Assembly: GCA_014925825.1 (NCBI GenBank)
Contig: JACGCK010000017.1
Coordinates: forward strand, 124,001 to 188,000
Length of the DNA: 64,000 nt
Direction of reading: 5' to 3'
Origin: Pholiota molesta
Taxonomy: Eukaryota > Basidiomycota > Agaricomycetes > Agaricales > Strophariaceae
The notes under the pieces are model-generated. The model did not search any database, had not been told where the DNA came from, and worked only from the letters and a program-made list of their open reading frames with translations. Below, piece by piece: positions 32,835 through 42,930 of this stretch (its first letter is position 1; each line of letters begins with the position of its first letter). Made by a program: the position numbers and the translations under genes.

Positions 32835-34079
32835 TTACGCCCCGTTTTCTTCTACGCAAATCCAACTCGTCCCGAGTCCAGCCCATACGTCGACAATCTT
32901 GCCGTTTTTCTCTCGCGGCGTCCAGAGTTTCATGGGCGCGGGTACGTCTTCTGTGTGTCCCACCCCGAGATTGCCGTGCTCGTTCCAACCCCAGCCCCAT
33001 AATTGCGATGGTCTAGTGCTGGTAGGAGCTACGAGCAACAGGACGTGCTCGCTGCCGCAAGCGATCTTCGGGAATGGGCCATGGCGATCCAGCTTGTCGG
33101 GAAAGTTGATCTGGCCAGCTGTAGAGGTTCCCTCGTCGCTCCATCCGAGCTGGTTGTGCGAATTACTTCCGGAAGAATATATTGTCCATTGATCTTGATC
33201 TTGAGCGACGACGTACGTTCCGTTCCAGGTGCACCCGATACTTTGAGCTTTGTTTTCGTAGTTGGTGAAGTTTTTTACGACCTCTAGTTGACCTTTTCGG
33301 TTGGAGCCAAAGCATAAAGGCATTCCTGAGTCATCCAGAGCAATGGTGTGGTGAATACCGAGAGCTAAAGATACGACGTTGGAAGAAGGAAGCGAAACGA
33401 TCTGAGGCGTAGGTGTGAACGGTTTACTTCCCAGATCTCCGAGTTGACCATGACGACATGATCCCCAGCCCACCAAGATCGGGGAAGAGGAAGGAGTCGC
33501 ATTTGCGCGTAGAATGACATGACGTTGGCCGCAGTATATTCCTAGCACATCCAGGCTCTCTGAGAGAGCTGGAATATGGTCAAAGCGGATGATGTGGAAG
33601 TCTTTAGCTGGTTGACCCTTCTTCAAGCCACCGATACCGAGGTCACCAAAATCGTCGGATCCCATAGATAAAACAACGTCCGTTTGTCCATCGCAAGACA
33701 GCACGACGAAGCTCGTTTCCCATGTGGCAGAGATAAATTTGATATAATAGCTTTGCAGGTCAGCATCCGCGAATGCCAGATCGAGCTTTCGAAAGAGAGT
33801 CGTCGTAGATGATTGCTGATACGCCTGTCCGAGTTGACCCTTGCTCCCATCTCCACACCCCCATAGCTCCCTCCTTTCTCCGTCTATCTCGAGAAGAACC
33901 AGCGTGTGGTTCGCTCCTGTTGCGATATCGATGATTCGCGACGTTCCAGTGGGCAAAGTATTTGGTGGATGATCGAGAAAAGAGCATTTTTGGAAAATAT
34001 GGGAATCTTCCAGAGAGCCATTCCCTAGGTGCCCGTGCGCATTTGACCCAGTTGATAAGAGTGAAAATCTTGAGGTCAT
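32835..34079 (-). CDS. RCC1-repeat beta-propeller protein, ATS1-like
   Basis: A single exon encodes 414 residues, unusual in this intron-rich window. RCC1-type repeats are visible along the length: LLSTGSNAHGHLGNGS near the start, LWGCGDGSKGQLGQ, SMGSDDFGDLGIGG, VGWGSCRHGQLGDLG, CFGSNRKGQLE, YSSGSNSHNQLGW and LWGWGWNEHGNLGVG near the end. This is the seven-bladed propeller of the RCC1 superfamily, and the size fits the small Ats1-type members rather than a nuclear Ran exchange factor. Yeast Ats1 acts with the diphthamide and tRNA wobble-modification machinery (known); that role here is inference. The start is set by the first blade beginning almost at the ATG. Confidence 0.85.
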   Translation of the reverse strand: MTSRFSLLSTGSNAHGHLGNGSLEDSHIFQKCSFLDHPPNTLPTGTSRIIDIATGANHTLVLLEIDGERRELWGCGDGSKGQLGQAYQQSSTTTLFRKLDLAFADADLQSYYIKFISATWETSFVVLSCDGQTDVVLSMGSDDFGDLGIGGLKKGQPAKDFHIIRFDHIPALSESLDVLGIYCGQRHVILRANATPSSSPILVGWGSCRHGQLGDLGSKPFTPTPQIVSLPSSNVVSLALGIHHTIALDDSGMPLCFGSNRKGQLEVVKNFTNYENKAQSIGCTWNGTYVVAQDQDQWTIYSSGSNSHNQLGWSDEGTSTAGQINFPDKLDRHGPFPKIACGSEHVLLLVAPTSTRPSQLWGWGWNEHGNLGVGHTEDVPAPMKLWTPREKNGKIVDVWAGLGTSWICVEENGA

Positions 34080-34881
34080 GATATTATTTACGAAGGAAAC
34101 AAAGCACCATCACGATCAGTGCCTCGGAATTTTAAGCAGGCGGGGATGCCCGAACTTTTAAGCGCCGGTCTAATTGAACTCTGCCGCTGCTGAACGCAGG
34201 TCACTCCCGCGCCTTGCGATGTGGCGCTCATGGCGCAGGCGAAGGACCTAGCTACCTTGCCGTTGGGATTGTGCTCGAGGACCTCAGATTGGTATGCCGG
34301 AGTATCTTCCCGCATTGGCGCTTGCGCACCAGCAGCAGAATGGAATTTCCTTGACTATGCTTCTTCAATAACATTCTCTCGTGTAATCCAATACCTGGAC
34401 TGCGACCAAAACAAGGACTCGTTGTGTTGGGCGAAGCCGCCGCCCGCTCAACCAAGTTATAATCTGTACGTACGATCTAAAGATGAGCATCATTGTGCGT
34501 TGTATCATTTCTACACGATACCATTCGACCGAGTCGATACTGCTCGAGATTCAATTAAAACACGAAACCATCCATGAACCCATCGCAGCTCAGTTTTAAG
34601 GGCTGTACCAGTCGATGCTCCTTTCTATATCTCGACTGAGCCTTCCTTCCTTAACTGCAACTGAATGAGAAACCTGTTTAGTTCAATGGCTGAGATTTAT
34701 GGAAGTTAAATGCTCCTTGCATTGTTGCTGGAAAGTTATCGATTATAAAATTGAGTCCTTGAATAAACAATTTTGCACTACATAAATACCTCGGTATCAT
34801 AATATGAAATGCCGTAATTCGATCATAAATTCGAAAAGAACTAGGAAAAGGTATACAGAGCAGACGGGTATCATTTAGGCC
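34080..34881. other. Intergenic, no gene seen
   Basis: Promoter side of the RCC1-like gene and 3' flank of the next minus-strand gene. Frames on both strands around 34088-34577 are open for 75-118 codons but show no domain, splice signals or strong start context. Confidence 0.55.
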
Positions 34882-35555
34882 CTATCTTAAGTATTTCCGA
34901 ACAGCAGTTTCGCAGGATCGGGAAGGAGCAGGAGGAAGGGATTTATCATAATCTGGAACACACTGTGGATCAGACCCATCCATCAGCAAAATCAAGGCGG
35001 GTGATTGCGCTGCGTCGATCATGGTGCGGTACACATCAAGCGTGAAAGGCCGACCCAAGTCCAGTTCTGGGATCTTGAAAGGGGATGGTGCACCCGCATT
35101 GATATCGTTGTTGCCCGTAACGCTCTTATGGGCAACACCTTTTTCTGTACTAGATATCGCAGTTGAAAGGTTTGTCTTTGATGGGCTCGGGCTAACTTCC
35201 GCCGTTGGAGTGACTTTCACTGTTCTGTACGACTGGCGCAAAAGACGGTGATCTGAAAGACGGTAGCTCATATGTTAATCTTCGCTGTAGTTTCTTGATC
35301 TGAAGACCAGTGATGAGCGTACCATTTTGGTCGTTTTCCTGCACGACGTCTTCCGTGGATTTTTGTGCGTAGGGAGTCGTCCGGGTCCATCTCGAGCCAT
35401 CGGTGGAATCGACATAATAGTGCTGCCCGGTCACTACATCGTATTCTATACAGATTGTTCCCGTAGGCTCAATTTCGCTCTCTGAGTCCTAATAGAAATT
35501 TCGTTTCATAAAAATCCTCTAAGACTTTATTTGTAGCCATGCCACTCACTTCCAT
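34882..35555 (-). CDS. Small protein with a WW-like motif, function unknown
   Basis: Three exons join in phase: 35550-35555 (Met-Glu only), 35323-35488 and 34882-35252. The introns carry GTGAGT and GTACGC donors, the second with a clear TTAAC branch and CTTTCAG acceptor. The product is 180 residues. Residues about 15-45 read IEYDVVTGQHYYVDSTDGSR followed by WTRTTP. This resembles a WW domain (central YYVD, second Trp, closing Pro) whose first Trp is missing, so ligand binding is doubtful. The C-terminal part contains a Pro/Ser-rich linker and LDVYRTMIDAAQSPALILLM. The two-codon first exon is the least certain part. I do not recognise the family. Confidence 0.5.
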
Positions 35556-36057
35556 GTTGTCCAAATTCTCTTGAATAAATCAATTCTAAACGGAGGCTAA
35601 TGGCACTTAGAGAAGGGTTAGTCTTGGTCGATGGCTTGCGTTCCTATGGGATGTCGTTGAACGAGCAATGAGCGCCGGTTAAAGGTGCTTTAGATTGGGT
35701 AGCTGAGTGAACAACAGGCTGAAGGGAAGTCTTTATATTAGTGGTTTACAGTGCAAGCTAAATATATCCTCACCATGCCCATACCCGGGGAATGTACTGA
35801 GTTGTAGTGCCAATACAGCGGGAGAATTCTCAACGTCTCATATGTATGCCCTGCGGTGATCCCAGTTCTAGTCTCAGGCCTTGGGTTCAACAAGGCGTTT
35901 GAACATTCAGTGTTCATCACTTACGCACCGTGTCGTCACGACCTGCATGTTTAGACTTCCAAGACTTCAAATTGATCATCGAACATATTATTGGTATATC
36001 AAGCTCAACAAACCAAGAAAGGAGAGGGAAAGAAAACTTATATGGGAGAACTTCCTC
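35556..36057. other. Intergenic, no gene seen
   Basis: Between the small WW-like gene and the 3' end of the epoxide hydrolase gene. No supportable element. Confidence 0.6.
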
Positions 36058-37695
36058 TCAATAGCCGGTCTTCCCCTTTATCACCTCATAAGCAGGGCCA
36101 TTCCTTCCAAACATCCGTCGCAGATCACCGACGAGCTCTTCTGGTTTCTCGTGCGCGGCAAAATGCCCGCCGCTATCATGTTCGGCTTCAAACACAAGGT
36201 TGGGCGTTCGAGTCCATCTGTACGTTAATAAGAACAACCATCAATATAACGTTCAAAATGCAGCAGTGGAAAAGGTCTACTAACAATCGCGGGACATTGA
36301 AAAGCTCTTTCGGAAAATGCGAGAAACCCATCGGAGTCGTCGTCACATCAGGTACGCGGTCTCCTGCCTTGACCATCTCGTAATATATCCTCAGAGACGC
36401 GCCAGGTCCTGCGGCCGAGAACCAGTATATCGATACCCATGTCAGGACTGTTTTCGAGTAGAACTCAGCATCAGACAAGCGGTAAAACAGACGAAACGCG
36501 CGAACCTTCATCATCGTCCCAAGGATACGAATCGCTCCAACTGACGAGCTTTTCGTATATCCAAGCAAGCAAACCGACCGGAGAGTCCGCGAGACTGTAC
36601 GAGAGCGTCTGCGGCTGCGTAGCTTGCTGCTGGAAATATCCTGTGCCTGACGCCATGAACCTTTTTGTGCGTTCGAGTCCAGCTTTTTCGGCTGGGGTGT
36701 ATGGGGTGATAAGGTTGAGGAGATATTTCCGAGGTGAATCGAGCAAGGAAGGCGGGTCCATGCTGAATGGATGTCAGGTAAGGATGAATTTCTATGAACG
36801 TTTTGTTTGCTCACTTTGGTAGGCGCGCGAAGTTGGAATGCCAGGCTTTGCTGTGCTTTCCGCCGTATAATTTTGCAATCCTACGGGTGACCTAAATACA
36901 TTGAATGCAGAGGTAAGAGGGGATTCCAATAATTATCATGTTATCTCACAAAATATCCGATGTCTCCGCCTTGAGTCACTTATCAACCATGAATATGGTA
37001 GTCAGTTTGTGAGGCAGTTATCACTACACCTTATCAGATGCTTACCGTATTCTTCATAGCCCAAGGATAGCATCAGCTTATGCCCGGTCTGAGGTCGTTA
37101 TGTATGAGTTTAGGACCGCGCGGTGCAGATTAGAAACTCACTTCCGCAAATTGCGAGATCGCAAAACCTTTCTTCTTAGGCGCATCCGAGAATCCATATC
37201 CAGGGAGACTGAGCGCCACCACATGGAAGCTTGGGTGATCTGGCGAAGCCTCAGTAAGCAGAGGGAGGATCTTCTGCACTTCCATAAAATTCCCAGGCCC
37301 TTGAATACCATATGTTGAGCGTGAGGAACATTGGTGGACAACATTAGAAACTCACATCCATGGACAAAAAGAAGCGGGATGGCTCCTTCCACGATACTCT
37401 TCTTATGGACGAAATGTATACCCAACGTTCCAAAGTTATCGATCTGGATATCCGTCTTGAACTGCGGCAACTCTTCGTTCAGCTGCCGTTCATGCGCTCT
37501 CCAATCGTATCCATCCCTCCAGCGAGCTACGAGCCGCTCAATGTCGGCTAGTGGGACTCCGTAGTCGCGTCCGGCATCTTGGATCTCGTCGGGGGATCTG
37601 TAAAGTGCGAGCTTTTGCTTTAGCAGGTCAATCTGCTCGTTCGGAATGTCGACCTTGTACGGAACTGCCGGGGTAAAGGGGCTTGGGGAGGTCAT
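36058..37695 (-). CDS. Epoxide hydrolase of the EHN (microsomal-type) family
   Basis: Eight exons join in phase: 37356-37695, 37142-37299, 37046-37076, 36950-36978, 36815-36891, 36506-36762, 36285-36447 and 36058-36217. They give 404 residues. The enzyme would hydrolyse epoxides to diols by an alpha/beta-hydrolase mechanism (known). Residues about 10-100 form the EHN lid domain (VDIPNEQIDLLKQKLALYR, DYGVPLADIERLV, ELPQFKTDI). The oxyanion motif HGWPG is at 112-116, the nucleophile Asp about 182 in TQGGDIGYF, and the catalytic His about 370 in HDSGGHFAAHEKP. YWFS near the lid may place a proton-donor Tyr. A 5'-UTR intron at 37719-37781 (GTAAGG to GTAG) precedes the ATG. The gene is divergent to the mS29 gene. 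Substrate unknown; juvenile-hormone-type or detoxifying activity cannot be told from sequence. Confidence 0.85.
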
Positions 37696-37781
37696 GGGGT
37701 TGGAGCTCAAGGCAAATCCTACAGGTGAATGAAGAAAACAGGGATGAGAGAAATTGGAGTCATTTGTCGAAGGAGCCTTAC

Positions 37782-38317
37782 CTTTATATCTTTCAATTTC
37801 GTAAATCCATTTGGCAGCATAAATAGCGTATTCTTGTTGCAACCAATGGCTACGCCCTTTCCGAATTAACCATGCGCATCATTATTAACGGAATGCTATG
37901 CCCGTGCACTGCCCGTGCATAAGATTCTAGCAATTCTCACTGCCAGGAAAGGTAAAGTGCACGGTTCTTTGATGGTTATTAGATTGAGTTTCCTTCGCTT
38001 TTGACTCTTCGGCATGTCTTTGAGTATCTAATAGCTGTAGTAATTGAGGGAGACGTTTTCGACCTTGCTTTTGGTAGCTATGTGGAATGGTTGAAAGAAA
38101 TAAATTCTGAGGAGCGCGCCGCGTGGTACTCGTTCGGGATTGGCCGTGTCATTATCTCACGTGACTAATTTTTGCTGCGTCGTTGTCGCCGTGATGAGCA
38201 GCGTTCATTCCCGAACTTCAACAGCGACGACGAGGCATATTCTGGCCCGGCCAGAACTAGATAGAGGTAGGGTTTGTTTCTCGCTTTCGAAGTGTTTGGC
38301 TGAATCTCTTGGAATAG
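37782..38317. promoter_or_regulatory. Shared divergent promoter region (epoxide hydrolase / mS29)
   Basis: This intergenic stretch separates the 5'-UTR intron of the minus-strand hydrolase gene from the plus-strand mS29 ATG. No coding frame is supported. Both promoters must lie here, but I see no unambiguous TATA box. Confidence 0.5.
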
Positions 38318-40134
38318 ATGTCGTTGCTCGCCGCTGTTGCCCGACCAGGGCCTTCCACGACCTTACCGCGTCTTTTGGCGCCGCCTAGTTCTGTTGAATC
38401 GAGAAGATATAAAAGTGTGCAGTCCTCAGGACACGTTGCTGGCGCCGTCGGAAGTAAGTGGTGTCTTCGAAGGGCTCTCGACAACACTCAATGCAATTCA
38501 CAGAGGCGGGGTATTTGATGAAGAAGGGGCCCCCAAGTAGGGAAAATCCGAATAAGAATAGGAAAAAGCTTCCAGTGCGCATTATTCCACAGTGTGTAGC
38601 GGCTCCCGACTAACCATTTCTTGTAAAGATATTCCAAACGCTTCCGCCACCCCCAACCCCAGAAATGAGGCATCCACTGTTGAATGCCGCCAGACCGCCT
38701 TTCGAACCACCAGCTTTCAGCCCAGTATGTGATGGTCAAAGACTCCATACGATATATCACTCATTTGAACACAAATAGTCAGCTATCACGGAACCAACGG
38801 CTGTTGGACAGCCTTTCTTTATTCCACCGCACGACAGGGACCCCAAGCGCGCCTTTGGTTTACCCAGAAACCTTTGGCTGGAGGTATGTTTCTTTCTTTC
38901 TTTCGCAACATTTCAGCCTATAGCCTTGCATCTATAGTTCAAGCTACTGTCAAAGCCTTATACCGTCGTTCGGGAGATCACGCAAGATGCAGTCAAATTG
39001 CTGGCAGAGGCTCGACGCGAACCAAGTTCTAATACCCGCGTTGTGTTTAGTACGAACTTTATTTATCCTTTTTCCCCCATTCCTACACCTAATGCACCTC
39101 CATAGCTGGCCGTCCGGGATGCGGAAAGAGTTTCCTCCTATACCAAGCCGTAGAACACTGCGTGCAGCAAAACTGGATCGTCATTTACATCCCCCGCGCT
39201 ATCGACCTAGTCAACTCAACGACAAGCTACGCCTACGATATCCGCACGCAGACCTACTTCCAGCCATTCTATTCCTACCAAACCCTTCAGCGCATGCTGA
39301 CCATCAACAAAGAGGCGCTTACGAGGCTGGTGCTGCTGGAGGACCTAGTCCTCGAGAAATCGATGTTGCCGAAGGGAACTTCGCTCGCCACTGTCATCGA
39401 AACTGCTATGGCGGAAAAGACAAGGAGCATTGCGCAAGCTCCTCTGTACTTGGAGGCTGTGATGAAGACGCTCGAGGCACAAAAGCAGTAAGTTTTTCGT
39501 CTACGCCATTCAGAACTACAAATGCCTAACATGCGGCGTAGATACCCTGTCCTCCTTGCCATTGACGACATGCAAACGCTGTATTGCAGGACTGCATATC
39601 GCGACCCTCATTTCGTCCCAATTCAGTCTTACCATCTCTCAGTACCAAGGATGTTATTGGAGTTCGCCTCAGGAAAGCGGTCCTTCGTACGTCGCCATCT
39701 TAATTATATTCCGTGTCCCTCCTGCTCACTTATATATATAGCAAAAGGGCGCTGTGTTGGGCGCGATCTCGGCATCGCGGACATCGCACCCTACCCCAGT
39801 GGAGTTGCGTGACGCTCTCGACCTCCACAACGAGGACTACCCCATCTCCTCGCCGTACGACAAGCGCAACAAGACCCTCCTCCAATACGCGGAAGGCCTC
39901 AGAGCGATGGAGGTGCCCGAGAAATTGACGCTGGCCGAGGCCATTGGTGTATTCGAGATCTGGAAGGGCAAGCAGGTGTTCGGCCGAGGTCTGCCGTCCA
40001 AGAATGATGCAGGGACAATGGAAAAACCGTCCAAGTTTTTCTATGACGAGGCGTTCATGGGGAAGTACACCGAATCTGGGGGAAATGCGAGGGACTTCGT
40101 GTGGAAGGGGCTGCTCGCTACGCTGGACGCGTAA
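38318..40134 (+). CDS. RSM23: Mitochondrial small-subunit ribosomal protein mS29 (DAP3/Rsm23)
   Basis: Eight exons join in phase: 38318-38453, 38504-38591, 38663-38724, 38783-38883, 38938-39049, 39106-39487, 39542-39686 and 39742-40134. They give 472 residues. mS29 is a GTP-binding protein of the mitoribosomal small-subunit head (known). The N-terminus is Arg/Ser/Ala-rich with few acids, as in a mitochondrial presequence. A basic KKGPPSRENPNKNRKK segment follows, then GLPRNLWLEFKLLSKP. The P-loop GRPGCGKS is at residues about 168-175, and LLAIDDMQTLY carries the Walker B acids. The C-terminal part (SRTSHPTPVELRDAL) is typical of fungal homologues. Exons 3 and 4 were chosen by phase because several nearby AGs could serve; they are the least certain. 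Confidence 0.85.
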
Positions 40135-40804
40135 TGGAATTTACATTATCTTCTATTCTCCGTGTATCTTGTGAGTAGAGAATGCGGAACTAATATTAAT
40201 TCTTGCAAAAATACAGATTCTGGGCGGTCCTTTTTGAGGTTCGATATGCCAGAGAGAAAAGGAGTCCAGATAATTTGTGTGGAATTAAAGAAGTACTTAC
40301 CAAGACCTGGCAACGTTCGCATTGTTCCTATGCAAGGTAAGCAAGAAGTTATATTTTTCCGAAGTCGGGACCTGTCTCACTGCCACCTAGCCTTCCAATC
40401 CCCACAGCGTTGCTGGTAAAGGCAAAAGTGCTCTCGCGGTCTTCAGCCTCCAATTGCGCTATGACAGCACCACTAAAAGCTCCGTACGTGATAGATTGGG
40501 CCATAAACTGCTAAATGGTTCTGTCCGCGTCCGCGTCCGCTTCCCATGACGGTGTCGCTCCAAGATGACCACCTTTCTTCCGCTGTATTTCTATGAAAGG
40601 TTGGGTAACTGTCGTGGATGTTCGTGGATACTGACGTTACCACCGCGTCAAACTCGGAAAAGGTGATATGAACAGGGCCATTCATATAAGCAACAAAGGG
40701 ACGCAGGTCGGGATTTACAGACCTTTAGTGCGGAATTTGTCAAGACGTTCAAGCCATACATCCATCCAAGAGGATCCCCGACACCATGACAGTCTGCGCC
40801 GAAG
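40135..40804. other. Intergenic, with weak hints of a minus-strand fragment
   Basis: No complete gene is seen. On the minus strand about 40840-40380, phrases such as AYMNGPVHITFSEFDAVV and ITYGAFSGAVIAQLEAED look protein-like but lie in different frames, without a convincing set of introns. They may be an unrecognised small gene or a relic. Confidence 0.4.
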
Positions 40805-42382
40805 ATGGATGGGTTCTTACACCACCACCCTATTCCCATTACTTTACACCCATGTCCCAGATTCCTCAGCAGAAAGGACCAGCGAAGGGCGAAACTCGAT
40901 GTACGTGTGTTGCCATTCCATAATCCTTCATGCAGACCTTGTGCTCAGGCTGTCGACGTATTTCGTTCTTTATGGCATGCAGCCGTCCTCAAAAAGAGGC
41001 GTACGTTCACGGACAGCCCTCGACTTAGGCCGCCCAAGGAGCAACCACGTCCGCGACCATCGACCTACGTCGAACCTTCGCCTCCGCCGCCGCCGCCGCC
41101 GCCGATGCAGATCCCCTTCCCGCAGAGCGCGTCGGCGTCGAAGCACAGCGTCTTGCTCCCCAGTCTCCGACCTGATTCGCTATGGCTGAACAGGCCCACG
41201 CAGCCGCTGCGGATCCGCAAAAGCTCACAGTCGCCTCAGACGCCACCGCATTGGTGGAACGGGTCTGGGACCTCGCATGTCGTTTCCAATTCGCCTATTC
41301 TCCCTATTGGCGGGCAGATCCCATCCAAGCCTAAGACTCCGCGGACAGCCAAGTCGTCTCCTTCTCTCGTCGCCAAGGTGTCGGCGACGGCGGCGGCGGC
41401 CAGTGCAGCGACGCCCAGTGCAGCGATGCCGACAAGCACACTCATTCCATCATCTATCCACAACGGTCTCGAGACGCTCATCGCGTCGGTCGAGTCGGAC
41501 TTCAAACACGTACGGCGGCCTTCGCGTTCCTTTTCTGTCGCTACTTCGCTGTCGGTCTATAGTCAAGCAAGCGCTTCTTACAGTCTTATACCTGACGCCC
41601 AGGACATCGCCCGCGATTCAGGTGCAGGCAGGAAAGATGAAAAGGTTTCTGAAACTTATTCCATCCGATCCGCTGAGACGATCCGGCTTTCCGCACCTCT
41701 ATGCCCAAACACGGACCAAGCTATGTCTTCCCATGATGCTATCTATTTTAATGTCGACCCTCGATTGAACGCCTCAACATCGACACATGCCAGTGACGCG
41801 ACTTCAGCTACTCTGGCCACTCTCGTTGATCCTAGCACGCCTCGCAAGGACAAGAAACACCTCGAAGGCACCAGGTTGAGCCTTCAGCCTTGCCCCAGTC
41901 TCGCAAGCGCCAATCGAATCCTCAGCCTCAGCGACTTACCTCCGAATCACGATGCGCCCTCGCCAATCGATGAGAACACTTACCGGCGCTATGAGCATGA
42001 GGGCAAATTCGATTCTCCATTCAATGACTTCGATATCTGCGCGGATTATGATTATATTCACGCGATTGATGTTCTGATTTATGGTGTGCGCCCACTGCCA
42101 GACGTACCCATGGATGCCGCTCGTCGTCCTTCTCAATCACGTCCAAGACGAGATAATTCGATCCGTCGTAGTGGCTCGGCTAAAGGACCCACTCAAGTGT
42201 TGAAATTAAACGCCCACAATACCCCTCCTGTTTCATTCAATCGGACGTCGCCGAGAAAAAATAGCTTCGAGGTGTGCACTAAAGCTGCCGTCAAGATGGA
42301 ATCCAGACAGGATCACAAGGGCGAGAGGAGGTCCATATTCTTTCAGGTCACACATTTCTTTGGAAAATCTTCGTCGCCTTAA
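40805..42382 (+). CDS. Low-complexity hypothetical protein (calpain-linked partner, copy A)
   Basis: One open frame of 525 residues, though the first 60-80 may contain an intron: a GTACGT to GCAG segment at about 40901-40935 could be spliced and would move the start. It has a Pro run (about residue 92-100), Ala/Ser/Thr-rich stretches, a segment FSVATSLSVYSQASASYSLI, then an acidic region (YRRYEHEGKFDSPFNDFDIC) and a basic Ser/Arg-rich tail ending IFFQVTHFFGKSSSP. No known domain is seen, and most of it is probably disordered. Its 3' two thirds were duplicated together with the calpain gene 550 bp downstream. The tail is the best-conserved part in the copies. Function unknown; the repeated linkage with calpain is the only functional hint. 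Confidence 0.55.
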   Translation: MDGFLHHHPIPITLHPCPRFLSRKDQRRAKLDVRVLPFHNPSCRPCAQAVDVFRSLWHAAVLKKRRTFTDSPRLRPPKEQPRPRPSTYVEPSPPPPPPPPMQIPFPQSASASKHSVLLPSLRPDSLWLNRPTQPLRIRKSSQSPQTPPHWWNGSGTSHVVSNSPILPIGGQIPSKPKTPRTAKSSPSLVAKVSATAAAASAATPSAAMPTSTLIPSSIHNGLETLIASVESDFKHVRRPSRSFSVATSLSVYSQASASYSLIPDAQDIARDSGAGRKDEKVSETYSIRSAETIRLSAPLCPNTDQAMSSHDAIYFNVDPRLNASTSTHASDATSATLATLVDPSTPRKDKKHLEGTRLSLQPCPSLASANRILSLSDLPPNHDAPSPIDENTYRRYEHEGKFDSPFNDFDICADYDYIHAIDVLIYGVRPLPDVPMDAARRPSQSRPRRDNSIRRSGSAKGPTQVLKLNAHNTPPVSFNRTSPRKNSFEVCTKAAVKMESRQDHKGERRSIFFQVTHFFGKSSSP

Positions 42383-42877
42383 CGCATTGCTGACGAAGTT
42401 GAACGATTAAGGATACTCCCAACTGTATACCCTTCAGGCTTTAACTTTGGTACAAGTCGAACCGCTCTTTAACGCAACAGTAAAAGTTGTTACATAACTA
42501 AACACCTCTAGGAGGATCATCTATTTATCACTTGCGAGTACTTACTGTTCATATTCAGTCACTGCTGTTCACTGAATCATGTTATACAATTACTCCCATC
42601 TTGATCTTGATGGCCCAGACGTGTCATACTCGAGCCCACTAAACTCAACATACATACGCCTCATGGCATGTGCGATAATCGTTTTCGGCTTTTGCGAGCC
42701 TCCGATCAGTTTGTTATCCCAGAAGCAGCGCAGCGCTGGATGTCACAAAGCTGTCGTCTTCCTTCGACCCACAAACCATCGCCCTGCGGAATATAGCTTT
42801 CTGCGTTGTCGTAACTTGTGAGTGCTCTGTGGGCTATACGTATCACATAATGGGCCATTATTGACTCCGTCGTAGTG

Positions 42878-42884
42878 TATAAAA
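42878..42884 (+). promoter_or_regulatory. TATA box of calpain copy A
   Basis: TATAAAA lies 53 bp upstream of the calpain ATG. The same element with the same spacing is at 47332-47338 and 51485-51491 upstream of copies B and C, preceded by the conserved string ACTCCGTCGT. Confidence 0.7.
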
Positions 42885-42930
42885 GGGAGGAATAACTACT
42901 GAATCCATATCCAACTACTCTTATCACACA

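Noticed and set aside
32761..33287. Plus-strand frames opposite the RCC1-like gene
   Set aside because: The minus strand encodes a complete run of RCC1 repeats; the opposite frames have no motif.
34088..34577. Minus frame of 75 codons and plus frame of 118 codons upstream of the RCC1-like gene
   Set aside because: I considered a small cysteine-motif mitochondrial protein, but the Cys spacing fits no CX9C-type pattern and no splice or promoter signal supports either frame.
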